Of a DNA stretch of 64,000 bases, positions 24,801 to 38,467 are shown piece after piece (position 1 is the first letter of the stretch; each line of letters opens with the position of its first letter). The translations under genes and the position numbers were made by a program. The DNA is from Sipunculus nudus (lineage: Eukaryota; Annelida; Sipuncula; Golfingiida; Sipunculidae): positions 55,216,079 through 55,280,078 of the forward strand of contig CM049309.1 in assembly GCA_026874595.1 (NCBI GenBank), given 5' to 3'. Below the pieces are notes generated by a model. That model was not told the origin of the DNA, did no database searches, and saw nothing but the letters and a program-made list of their open reading frames with translations.

Positions 24801-27800
24801 TTTTTAGTTTAGAAAGCTGAAAGAAATTTGCCAAATATTGTAGCTTTTATTAATGTTTTTATGAGACCTTGTCAGACTTTGGCTCTCTCCAGCCCCTCTT
24901 GAGTCACCTGTATGTTGACCTTGTTGACCTTTCATCAAATTATGCACGCTTTAGGGGAGAATCCAGGCAGCTTATGGCCAGCCACAGTTGATCCAGGTGT
25001 TCAACCCAACTCATCTAGTAGTTTTAACCAACAACATAACAATAAACAATAAATTAATAAATTTTTATTGGTTTTTTATAACAAATTTAAGAAAACTAGA
25101 AAAGGAATTTGTTAGTTTATAATAACAGGAAATTAACTTGCAGTTACTGATGATATAAGAATCTTGTACCGATGGGTAGAATGTCACATATTCCAAATAA
25201 CACCATGCAGTCACCTATGGCATTTTTCAGTTCATTTTTAATGATAAAGAATTAAATCATATTATTCATTACTAATCATTAAGGATTATATGAAGGAAAT
25301 TAATGATAGACAAAGATGCAGTTGATAATATTAATCTAGATTCCTACTGTGTCTAGTGTGTACATTGATGTGAAATTAGTCCAAAATGAATTTTTTACAG
25401 TTATTTTTTAATATAAATAAAAGCCATAAAACCAGGTACTTATGATCATTATTTAAATGTGTGAATTTTGTATATTCTGGATTCTCAACATCATTGTTTA
25501 GTGAAAACTGAATAAATACCAGACATGGTGCGAATACTTTGTAATTGTATTTAAATACGAATATGATTATGTACTCCATTATAAAATTTCTTGCATAAAG
25601 AATGGGAATTCAGGTAAAAATGAAAGTATATGAATACTCGTGCAAATACTTTCAAAATGTATTCATGAATGCATTCATGAATATATTCTTTAATATTATT
25701 TTAATAATCATATCAGTTATATTTCATTTTAAAAAATCATATGATTCTCTTATTATATTTAATAAAAATTATATTTGGGACAATATTTGTAATTTTTTTA
25801 ATAAATAGTTAAACTCTTATATTATATGTTCTGCTTATAAGTTATATGGCCAAGTCAAAATCTGTGTGACAGTAGTACTCCATTTGTTAATAAAATAAAT
25901 GAAATCAATCCTCTTCCCTGTCTCCAAAGGTACTATCAAAATCATACATAAGCTAAACAACAACAACTCATAATACAGCTTATATTTATTACCACACAAA
26001 ACCAGCATGTGCCTCATTTCTAAATAATATTTTTTTATCATATATAACAGCTGAGCGTCGTGACCCATAGGTCCCTTGTTTATCACCTTTCTTTGAAGTT
26101 CACCTGGTCTTAATTAGTTCTTCATACCTGAACAGGTAGGCAATTGAAATTTACCCTTATTTAAATCAACATGATATTTCATGTCAATTCTACAAGTTTA
26201 TTTTTTTTTTTATAAATTTCTTAGAATGAATCATATATTGTTTTGTCTACTTTATTTCAGAACTCCCAACCTATAATAAATTAAATAACCTTAATCATAT
26301 TTCATTAACCTGTTTTACCTAGATCTTCCATGACAATACACCAGGTACTGGCGGATGATAATTCCCTTATTGTTCCTAAATTCTACCATGTCTTCACTCG
26401 GATATACTATAGACATTCATGTACAAATATGCTAAAACAATAAAGACAATAAACTTACCTGAATTTACCTAACTTACCTGGTTCTACTAATAGATATATG
26501 TGAAATTTATGATTCGTTAAGTCATTAACCACTTGCTTGGTATCTCTGTAATATGTGTTAAAAATTTCATAAGGATCCACCAAAAATTGATCACATTATC
26601 AATCATAACATTAATGTACAGTGTGTCAAAATTGAAAGTGTGAGAAACCTAGAATTAATCTGAACAGTAAGGGGGGTGTTTTGTGACAACCAAATACAAA
26701 CAGTAAAGGGTTAAATACAGATTTTTAGACTCCATTGGGACAAAAATTTTAAATGAATAGTGCTAAATGATCAGTGTAGCATGATTGTGTTATTGGGATT
26801 ACTTATGGTAATACACTACTTAGCACCGGAGTAGGTCGAATAGACATTCAGGTTTTAGTCAGTACCTGATTCACACGTAAATAAAGTTGTTGGACTTACC
26901 TGGTGTTCCGTTGGTCTTATATGTTATACGCCCAGTTACATAATATTACATGGTGTCCGAGTTAATTGACAAGGCAACGGAAAACATGTCGGACATGCCA
27001 GAGGGTAGTCACAGTTCCTACCACGTGCAGGCACCCAGGCTGTTCCACTTTAACCATGCTGAGCAGTGGCCAAAATGGATTTGCCAGTTCGATAGGTTTC
27101 GGTTAGTGTCCGGACTTGGGGGGGGGGGGAATCCACCCAGATTATGGTTGATACGCTTATTTATCTAATGGGTGATAAAGTCAAAGAAATTTTTGCTACC
27201 TTTTCCCTGAGCTCAGAGGAGCAAAGTAATTATGATCTTGTCATTGCTAGATTTGACTACCACTTTGTTGCCCGGAGGATTGCGATATACTGTTGAGTCA
27301 AATTTAACTGTAGTGTTCAGGAAGAGCATGAACCAGTAGATTCGTTCATCACAGATCTGTATGCTCTAGCTAAATATTGTGAATACCACAAATTGCACGA
27401 CAAACTTATCCGTGACAAGACAGTTGTAGGATGCTTAGACAGTAAGTTAGCAGAGAGATTACAGATGGATCCGGAGTTCACTTTAGCTAAAGCTCTACAA
27501 CAACTCGGGCAAAGTGAAGCAGTTAAATGTCAACAGGAAACTGTTAAAAGCATCCACTGATGAATTTCCAGCATTGCATGCTGTCTGTTACTGTGCAAAC
27601 CAGAGATCAAATGGAACAGTGTATTCAAAGCATCGCAAACTGCAAAACTTCCAGCCAAAACAACATAAAACTCCTTCCAAACAAGGTCAAGGACAGAGAA
27701 TTAATAAAACTGGATACAGTCATTGTGGCCGATCAGAAGCACACCCACATTATGTCCAGCTGCACATGCTAGATGATTAAAATGTTAAAGGTGGGTCATT

Positions 27801-30800
27801 TTGCAGCTGTTTGCCGAACTAAAGCAGTAAATGAACGGAACTTTGATGAAAGTCTACCACCACAAAATCCCAGACCATTCTTAGGTTATATAAATCACTA
27901 GATAAAGTCTCTACTACAGATGTGTGGTGAGGTGAAGCTACAATAGGAGAAAAACCACTCAGATTCAAAATTGAATCAGGAGCTGATGTAACTGCTGTCC
28001 CTGAAGTAATGTGCTTGCCCTTAGTACTTGAGCAACTACAAACAACAACAGGTCAGTTATGGGGACCAGGTAAAAATCCCATTGATGTGTTAGGGAAATT
28101 CACCACAGATATAGTAGTGAATTACTCTATGACTGATCTGGATGTTTATGTTATCAAAAAACCTGGATGAACATCCGTGAAACTTTGACGGTAAACGCAC
28201 AGATTTTGTGTAACATAGACTGCCCAGGTCAAGCTCGGTCAAATCCTTCAGATGCACAATTAAATCTGTATGAAGATTATAAAGAGCTGTTCCAGGGTTA
28301 AGGTAAATGGAAAGGGAATATAAAATTGAGCTGTCAGATTATGTTAAGCCCTATGCCCTCTCTACCCCAAGAAATGTGCCTATATGGCAGCTAACCCTGG
28401 TGACAAAAGAGCTGAATCAAATTGAACAGCAAGGGGTAATATCAAAAGTGGACAAATCAACAAAATAGTGCAGTGGTATGGTTGTAGTACCTAAACCAAA
28501 TGGTCAGATCAGAATATGTACAAGCAGCAGAAACAGTGGTATGATAAGCTTCATTCAGCCAAACCCCAGATACTGCTAGAATCAGGACCGCAAGAATGGG
28601 TTTCAGATTTGACTACTCAGGGTACAATACAATAACCAATGAACAAATTAAGGTCATACAAAATCATGACTGAGAAGGGCGAGCTCACCAGAAATCGAGC
28701 ACATCTTAGTCCTATACCTGAAAGTAGTACAGAGCGAGATGAAACATGATCAGTTTGACAGTTTGACACCAGTTTGCCAGGCGAGAATCCAGACCATGAA
28801 CAACAGCCAATCAATAGTCCAGCTAGTTGTGAGAGGAAGGATGGCACAGCTACCATAACCAATTATGGCAGAGTCATTATTGCCCCTAAGAGACTTGATT
28901 TATAATGATGAAAATTCACCAAGCTGGTGTATAAGTGCAGAATAATCCCTTGGCCTCAGTGCAGGGTTTGGGAAGTCTACCCCATCCCTGGATTTGGCTT
29001 AAGTTGGTTTCAAATAAACCACTGGTAATTTAATTTAAGTTGATCAAGTGGGACTTTAAACGGTCAGTTTAAACCTCTCAGGAGCCCAGATAGGGGGGTG
29101 TAGCATGCTTGTGTTATTAGGGTTACTTAGGTAATACACCACTTGGAGCCAGTCAAATAGACATCCGGGTTTTAGTCAGTACTTGATGGGCATGTGAATA
29201 CAGTTGTTGGACTTACCTGGTATTCCATTGGTCTTATAAGTTACATGCCCAGTAACACAATATTACAATCAGTAGGTCTGAAAGTTTGGGCACTTACTGT
29301 GAGGAAAATGAGATATTGCTTCTTCCCAAAAGACTCCTGGGATCTTCCAGTCAAGGAGTTAAAAAGAATGTAAAATGCATTCACATGTGCATATTAAGGT
29401 TTTAGCTCAGCTGACTGTAAGTCAACGTCCGTCCGGCTTTCCGTTTGCAGGGCACAAATCGTAACTGCTGGTCCTAGAAACTTCTAAGTTAAGGAGGTCA
29501 ATAAAAAAAATCTCCTTGGAAACCTGGAATTAGGTCACTGTGACCTATATCCTCGGAGCTAAGGGGCTTGAAAGTAACCCCCAGAATAATAAAAAATATA
29601 ATACAAAACCTCCAATATCTTGATAATTAATGCATGGATTGTCATGAATCTTGCCTTGAATATTGACCATGACTAGTTTGGTCAGTTCCCGAAAAGTGGT
29701 GGCGCCACCTGTATATTTTTTGTCATTTTAACGAATATTTTTCTATTTTTTTACTATAAAATGACAACAATCATGTCAGTTTCTCAGCTGTAATTACATC
29801 TAGTGTCCCAAAACCTGGTGTGTTTATTGATCACAAGTGGATGCCATATAGTAATAACCTTGTCTGTCTGTTCGTATGTCTGTCTGTCAATCCGTCCATC
29901 CACACAGATTTGTTTCCAGATGATAACTCCAGGTTGTATTGACACATGGATTTCAAACTTGACTTACGTATGGCCTACCACTAAAGCAGGAACCTATATG
30001 ATTTTGGGGTCACGAGGTCAAGGTCACAGGACACACTTATTTAAAAAGATTATGGCTGCATTTTAAGCCAAGCTTTTCATCCCAAACTTTCCATTTTGCG
30101 CATTTAGCTGACTTGCCAGTATGGGGAGAGCATAAATGAATTTGGGGTCACATGGTCAAAGTGACAGGGGCCATCTGTTCACAAATTAGTTTCCAGATGA
30201 TAACTCCAGTTTAGTATGACATATTGGTTTCAAATTTAACTTATATATGACTGGCCACTAAAGTAAGAACTGTGTCGATTTTAGGGTTTAACGGTCAAAG
30301 GTCAAGGTCACAAGACTAATTTCTTTAAAAAGAATGCATATGCATTTGAAGCCAAACTTTACATTGCAAACCTTCCATCTTCAAGATGTTGCTAATCTGC
30401 TGATAGGGAAAGATTCTGTTCAATTTTGGGGTCATGAGGTCAAAGGTCAAGGTCACAGTACCCACTTATTTAGAAAGATTGTGGATGCATTTTAAGCCAA
30501 ACTTTTCATCCCAAACCTTCCATCTTGCACATATAGCTGAGCTGCCAATAGGGGAAGAACCTGATTGATTTGGGGTCACAAGGTCAAAGGTTATGGTCAC
30601 AGGGGCCCATCTGTCCACTTATTTGTTTCTGGATGATAACTCCAGTTTTGATTGCCACATTGGTTTCAATTTTGACTTATATATGACCCACCAATAATGT
30701 AAGAACCCTTTTGATTTTGGGGTCATAAGGTCAAAGGTCAAGGTCACAGGACCCACTTCCTTAAAAAGATTGTTGATGTATTTTTATCCAAACTTTTTGT

Positions 30801-33800
30801 CCTAAACCTTCTATCTTCCAGATGTTGCTCACATGCCAATAGTGGAAGTAACTTATGGATTTGGGGGTCACAAGGTCAAAGGTCAAGGTCATGTGGGCCA
30901 TCTATCCACATATTAGTTGCCAGATGATAACACCAGTTTGGTTTGAAATATTGGTTTCAAACTTGACTTATATATGGCCCACCACTAAAGTAAGAAATGT
31001 TGATTCTGGGGTCATGAGATCAAAGGTCAAGGTCACAGGACCCACCACTTTAGAAAGATTGTGGATGCATTTTAAGCCAAACTTTTCATTTCAATCCTTC
31101 CATCATCAACATGTGGTGCACCTGCCTATATGGGAAGTTTCCTTTTGATATTTGGGTCACAAGGTCAAAGGTTAAGGTCACAGGGTCCATCCATTCACAA
31201 ATTAGTTTATGGATGATAACTCCAGTTTGGATAGACTGGTTGGCTTCAAACTGATCACAGGACCAATATTTTGAAAACCTCATAAACATTTATCCTTATA
31301 GACAAATGCAGCTGAGCATCGAGACCCATGGGTCCCTAGTTAATTTCTTTGCTTCAAGTCTAATTAATTTAATCTTGCAGCCCAGTTAGCAATTAAGCCA
31401 TGATAGACAAGATGGACTTAGATGCCATTAAGTGTGGATTCAAGACTTATTTGGTATTTTTACTGGATATATAGATCTTCCAAGTTAGAGTCATGACACT
31501 AGTCATACTACACACAGTAAGTCCTATTGGATCAAAATTCAATAATCTGATCAATAGGCTACATCAAAATCAAAATCCCTTGGGAATTCCTATTTAAAGT
31601 AACCATAATACCTGTTTATAAAGAATTGATTTAGCAGCAAACTTCTTGGTAAAATAAAGACTTGATTCTATGATTCTTGATTCTATAAATTTACCATACT
31701 TTTTTCCTGGAGAGTTTGTCATACAAGTACAAGGCAGTCCCCTGAAATGCCCATACTCTGGTTGTTTCTAGTGCTTGTGATGAAACATCACAAAACACCG
31801 TCATCACTCTAAATATTTAAGCCAAAAAGCTGGATCAGTTGATAAATTTTCATCTGTTGAATGTTTCAATGCAAAATTGTATTCTAATCACATGAAACAC
31901 AATAATCAACACAAACACAATGTTCAACCATTTCTGCTGTGATGCTGCCACCTGGTGGCACCAGTCAGCATCAAGCCAAGCACATGATGATTGTTTTTCA
32001 TGTGTAGAATCAGTCTCATTTAAATATATTTTTAACAGAGATATGGCAGAAATAAATACCAATTTTTGGCTTCAGGATTTCTGCGAAGTAGGTGTTTGTT
32101 TCAGGTACCAAAAACACGTGTTTTGTGTGTTTCAGGGGTCCCATGTACATGGTTACCAAAAAATTAAGGCTATCCTTTGCTCCGATTCTTGCTAATATGA
32201 AGTGAAGTCAAATAACCATCTACAGTTAGTCTCAAAAGAGCCCATGAACACTGTGTCACACTGTGGGCAACAGATTAAAAAATTCATTTCACCACCACAT
32301 TTGATTAATAGAGATTATGCTTCACATATTTCAAACCTAATAAAGCAGTTTTTTAAATGCCAGCTAATATTATTGCTCTCAGTCAGCCAGAACTAGCCAC
32401 ATTACTTACTGCCCTGCCTTTTTTCAGGTTTTTGTGACCTTATTCATGTACATTGATACACTCTCACACAATGACCAGTCTGTCTCTAAATTCAAGAACC
32501 CATTTTTTGTTCAGCTTAGGCAGCTGGGGAAGCCAGTTAAAAAAAGGGAGTCTAAATATATAAGTAAATACTTCTTTTAATAAACTTACTTTGAAATAAA
32601 ATTTATTTACTTCAGATATATTGTACTCAAACATAAAAACACTTCATTATTGAAAGGAAATTAGCAGTGGCAAATAAGTTGTTTCATTTGTCATTTAAGA
32701 GAGACAGAAGGCTGCAACAAGTCATCACCTGTTAATATACCAGCTGGGTCCAAGTCTCCTAAATCCCCAAGGAAGAAGGCCCGTAACTGGTGGTACCGCT
32801 ATTACAGAGGAAAAGAAGCCAATCTCAAGAAGAAGCATGGGGCTCGCCAGGCTCGGAGATATGACAACTGTAAATTTTGCTTCAGAACTAATGATGGAAA
32901 GGCTGAACTGTGTTAATGCACATGTTACATTATGAAAATGTTCTTTAAAGTGTATAGTAAGTCTGTATATATCATGCAAAATTAGCATGCCATCATGAGT
33001 GCAGATTTTAGAAATATAAAAAAAATCATTTGCATTGAACTTCCTGTCAAAAGCTGGGCCCACATGTTTCATAGGTCCTAGCTAGAAACTTCCCTCTGTA
33101 GCATGCACACTATTCTTGTATCCTTACAGTGAACATCCAATGTTCTTCAGTGAACTCTCTGTTGAGCCCACAGATATGTCATATCTTCCTGCAGGGACCT
33201 TCTGACAAACATTTCTCATGTCTTCTCAGTGAACTTTCTGTTAAACTCACAGACACTCCTGGTGTCCTTGCAGGGAACTTCCTCTTAGAGTTCCCATAAT
33301 TTGTGTGTCTTTGCATGGAGCTTATGTTTCATGTATCCTTGCAGGAACCTTGTTGTTAGAGCTCACCAACATATTGTTGTATCCTACCAGTTAGCTTCCT
33401 ATAGAGGTCACAGACATTCCTCAGAACCTTGCAGGGAACTTCCTTATGGAACTCACCAAAATTTGTTGTATTTCACCAGTGAGCTTTGTGTAGAAGTCAC
33501 AAACATTCCTTTTATCCTGGCAGTGAACTTCCTCTTAGAGTTCCCATATTTCGTGTGTCTTTGCACAGAGCCCACGTTTCATGAATCATTGCAGGGAACT
33601 TCCTGTTGGAGCTTGGTGAGAATGAGGAACTTGGAGAGCTGGAGCTGGCAGACCTGATGGAGCCAACTGTATCAGCCTTCGCTGAACTCCTCATGCAAAA
33701 TGACAAGATGGAGGTAACTACGATATCATACTGTGATGGCCTCATATATACAAGTTTGAAATTTCATATTTCCTTTTTGTTGTGCTATAAAGGTGTATTT

Positions 33801-36800
33801 TTCATGATCTCCCCAGGAATCCATGCACAAAGTAATAGTTTATGAAAAAAAGTTACCTCATTCAGTTGTCTATCAACACATGTTTGAAAAGTAATTAATA
33901 CATGCTTCTTTGGGCTGGTCCAAGGACCATGCTTTTAGTTGGTTACTGGCATATGGTTTAGCACTTGCAGATAGCTCTTCATGAAGAGCTCCATTGTCAA
34001 CAAAATTTTAACAATTGTTGTCAAAGTATACATGTGCTGATGCTTTGCCTTATTCGTGAGGTTTTCAATTTTGGGGTGATTTCTGTTTTGCAAATATTGT
34101 AGGTTTGAAACCCTTACAAATACAAAGCCCGGCTCAGTATTTTACATTTTGTTATTTACATATAAATAATAAAATTATATCTTGAATTTTCCTATATGTA
34201 AGCATTTTATTAGGAATCTGGATGTAATAACCAAATTAAATTTGGTGCTGTATTTAGTCAGAGGTTTTTGCTTGCTAGCATTAAGTATGTCCTCCATAAT
34301 GGAAAATGTGCATTAAAGGTGACCTGCTCAAAACTCTCTTAACTGGCTTTTTAGTGAATATGAGCATGCTATCTGTAGGTACAGAAGGGAGAAAGACATT
34401 TAAAAAGATAAAAGTCCATACAGAGAAAAACATGAGCTGATCACTGTGCTCAAGAGAAGGCTCATCTTATTAAGCATTCTCTTTTCATCATGTTTATATG
34501 CAAGTTTATGAATACAGATGGGCAAGTAATGTCAGTTGATGCCAGTTCTTATTGACAAGTTTTTGTATTTACTTTTCTTTTGCAGTATACATACATCACA
34601 TAGATCATCAGTATAACTGCACCCTTGTGGCAGGTGACAAGTGTGATGATGTGCTTTATTATGTAACATAGCAACCTCTGTATGACCTCTGTCACAGTAT
34701 GTTGTTCTAAAAGCAGCTGACAGGTGGCACCACTGTTGGTGAAGTAAAAGATCAGACAGGTCCCCAGGTAGTGGTGATTTGTCTGTGGTTTGTTCACACC
34801 ATCATGTGCCCCTGCTCAGGTGTTAGTGGCCACATTTTTGTCAGATCTGGAACGACTTCATAAACCATCCAGAAGAAGAGCAGGAGAAGCTACTCAAAGG
34901 ATGCTGTAACCATGGTGATGAAAAGGAGAAGGAAAAGGCTACTGAATCTGGTGATGAGGATGGAGATACAGACAGCTGGGAGGTTGTTGAAGACAAGCGG
35001 GCAGGTAGGGGTACAGAAAAGTACAGTAGAGCGCCGTATTTCCGAATGCTGAATTTCCAAAAATTTGTTTTTCCAAAATTTAAAATGAGGAACCGAAAAT
35101 GTATTCGTATTTCCGAAATACGTATATGTAAAAACCTAAAATGAGTATTGTAATAACGAGTCACGAGTCCTGCAGTCATGTGTTAAGCCCAGTGGTGACC
35201 CTAATTAATTAGGGTTGTCGCCGGGGCAAAGGTGCAAAAACTACCAATATCACCGCAATGCTTGGTTACCTGTACCCCTAGCACTTGTGTGTTATCAGTC
35301 ACATCTCGTTTGTACTCAGGCAAGCATAGTTTGTCGGCTGGGGACAGGATGTTATGCCAAATAACTGAGCAGTTTACTCACATCATCATTGGCGAGGTAT
35401 AATTCATTAAACGCTTGTGCTTGTTTTAAATGTCCCGGTCTTCAATTACGTAGATCAGTAAGAAACAACGTGTTCCTTGGCAATGTCATTTGACCTTTCC
35501 CTCCAGTGAATTTGATGAAAAAAAGAGCATGTACGTAGCCTAAAAGCAGGTTAGACTGATCTTTGCCAATTATGCTCAGCAATAATCCAATATTTTTATA
35601 CGTCCAGGTCGTCAATTACAAATATCGAAAAGACACACCGTGTTTCTCGGGTAAAATGGCATTATGTTAATCATTAACTGTCATATTAACTTGCTGCTAG
35701 ACCCTTGTCCACATTTCCAAATGTTCGTTTTTATGAACAAAAAGCTTGTCCCCCGACACTTTCGGAAAAACGGCGCTCTACTGTATTCTCAAACCATATT
35801 GTAGAGAATATTTTAGCTTTCAGAATATGTCAAGTGGTCATAGTGTTACTGTGTTGGTAATATTCAGAAAAAAACTGAAATAATTTGTAGACCAACACCT
35901 GAAACAGTTTTGAGACCTTAAGGGAAATCTTATCTTTCTGCTAATGGAATTTCTCAGATATTTTGCACATGATATCTACATGGCATACTTTGTTAAATTA
36001 TGAAATAAGATTTGGGGGTCAGTGTGCTTATTTTTGCAGTATTTGAAGTTCAAATGGACACTTGTGGTAGGTTTTAAATGATATTATAACTAAGCAGGAC
36101 CAAAGTTACATAATTTAGAAACTTCACCAATACAGTTTTCATGATATTCTACATTAACATGCAGGATTAAATATCAGTCTTATTTAAAGACAAAAATGTG
36201 TATGTGCTGGGTTAAATTTTAAAATTATTATGCAAAAATGTGAACAATTTTTGAGATTATTAGTTCAGTTAACCCCCCATAGGAAGTGCTGGGGATTGTG
36301 GGACAGAAAGCCAGTCCACATATAAATGGCTTCTGTTGTCATCAATATGTAATTGGCTAAAAAAATGCCCAGGTCAAAAGAAATAAAATATATCAACACT
36401 CAAAAATGTGGGTATATACTAATTAAAAGTCTTTTTAGAGTGACACTATCAGTGTCACTTACAATCATATGGTGATATTTATGCTCTGTTTTATCATCTA
36501 TTTGCAACTGTCAAAACTGTCAGTTGACAAGGTCGCTATTGGTAAGTTCTTGCACTTGAGCCTTTTCTGATGATATTCTGTTTGAAAATTTATTAGTCAA
36601 ACTGTGTTACTGATTATAAAATTAATAAATAAAGCTGTTCCACTGAGAATTCCCACAATTATTGTTGATCATAGTTATTATTCTCAAATGAAGCACTGAA
36701 GCGATGATCTTGTTCATGACAACAAACCTCACAAACAGTAAAATATGTAGCTTCATGACAATATTAATCCACTAGAAATTTTTAATTTGCATTGTCATCA

Positions 36801-38401
36801 ATAGGAGGCACAAGTAAAGTGTCAAATTCCCCCTTAAACATCAGTAAACTACATTTGATATGTTGTCTACAGAATATGCTCTTCAAGCAGCGGTTATATA
36901 CTGCAGTCATTTCATGTGTAACCGCTGCTTTCTATAGCAAGGTTCTCTGGGCAGGAATACCAGGGTGCTCACAGAGCACAGATTTGTAACCAGACCACTG
37001 ATATTACATTGTGCATCCAACCAAACTTTTAAACATGCTACACCCGCTCTGGTTGGTTTGATAACACCAGGTCTGGCATAGGGCCAAGAATCAGAGCAAT
37101 GAGAGCTTGCGTCCCAGTGAAATCCTGGTGTGATTGAGGAGCAATCATCAGACTGACAGCAGATGATACAACTGGTCAGATCAGTGGATGATATGTGGAG
37201 CTTTTTTATTGTCACTTGAATCAGGTCCCTCTTGTTTATTTGCAGTGCACCCTGCTTTCCCAGCTGAAGCCTGCTTTGAAAGGATTGATCTGAAACTGAG
37301 AAAGCTGTTGAAGAAGAAACAACTGCCGATGGTTAGTGTGTTCATGAGCTCTGCTGACTTTTACCTATGCTAAGCCGTATCAATATGTCTGATCATTGTA
37401 CATCAAGATTCCCCCATAGTGGCCAGATGGGTTAGGACTAGAGATTTCTTATTTTAACTCTGTGATCTTTAAATCAAGTATCATATGTTTACTTTCTGCA
37501 AGCCATAGATTCAAACAGAGTTTGAGCATGCTGAATATCAGGTCACTGAATATCAGCCGAGTTATAGGGATGTCACACTATTCACCCTCCATTTGGCCAT
37601 CAGTTGGCTGACACTTTCAAATGCTCCTGTGGAAATCCCTAGTAATAAATGGTATATTTATGCTATGTTGCGAGCCTTCTTTCCATCTGGCCCATCATCA
37701 GACACAATATCCGATCATGATCTACCAATGCATGCATACAACTTGGAATATAAAAAAAAGAAAGGAAAAGATGAAACAAATGTCCCTCTCTGAAACCCAT
37801 ATATCGTACTGATTGTATATTTTACTGATTCCCTGATCTCCCGGTAAGCACCTACAGCTTTGTTAGATCACCTAAAGCTTTGTAACACCCAGTCCCCCCC
37901 AAATGGTTTGTAAATAAAAACAATTAAAATTTAAATTTAAGTTTATTCCTAAATCTGCTTAGGTGCTGTATTATATGTAGATAGTAGTTGATGGATTCAA
38001 CAGCTGAAACCTTTAATGGTTTTATATCTTGTACATTGATTTTATTCTTGTTTTTCTTAAAAAAAATTAATATATTTAAATTTTTTGTCTGTTTTACTAT
38101 TGATAAAATAAAATATAAAAAATGCATAAGTATATAATATAGTAATATTTAATATATAAATAATATTAATAGAAAACTATTGTCAATATCAGTATTTGAA
38201 CAGTGCGCCTGTGCCAAGTTGAAACCTAATCCCCAGTCATTGAAGACCGGTAAATGGGCCTGACCCATCTTAGGATAGGTCTGTACCAATTACCAATATT
38301 GATTATTTGGTCTGACCCATCTTGCCATTTTGAAACCTGCTTCCCAGACATTGGGGATCAAATATAATATTGGCTTGATGGGCCAGATTGAAGATTTTGC
38401 G

Positions 38402-38467
<66 letters not shown>

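Larger units (their letters stand above)
26775..29267 (+). mobile_element. Decayed Ty3/Gypsy-type LTR retrotransposon
   Basis: Two similar LTRs flank 2.15 kb of interior, and ATCAG is repeated directly outside (26770-26774 and 29268-29272). The interior begins TGGTGTCCGAG next to the LTR (primer-binding position). It then shows a gag-like segment (FNHAEQWPKWICQFDRF), a zinc-knuckle remnant near 27720-27830, an aspartic-protease-like ESGADVTAVP near 27990 and the start of a reverse-transcriptase region (28240-28510). Stops and frameshifts are frequent. Most of reverse transcriptase, RNase H and integrase is missing. A G-rich polypurine tract precedes the right LTR. Inactive. Confidence 0.9.

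Noticed and set aside
31920-32195. Possible upstream coding exon of R3HDM4
   Set aside because: It is Cys-rich without family similarity. The phases of exon 1 at 21805 and exon 2 at 32700 join directly without it.
32725-33072. 115-residue minus-strand frame
   Set aside because: It is the reverse shadow of R3HDM4 exon 2.
33301-33657. 118-residue open frame
   Set aside because: It runs through the acceptor-derived repeat and into R3HDM4 exon 3 in the wrong frame.
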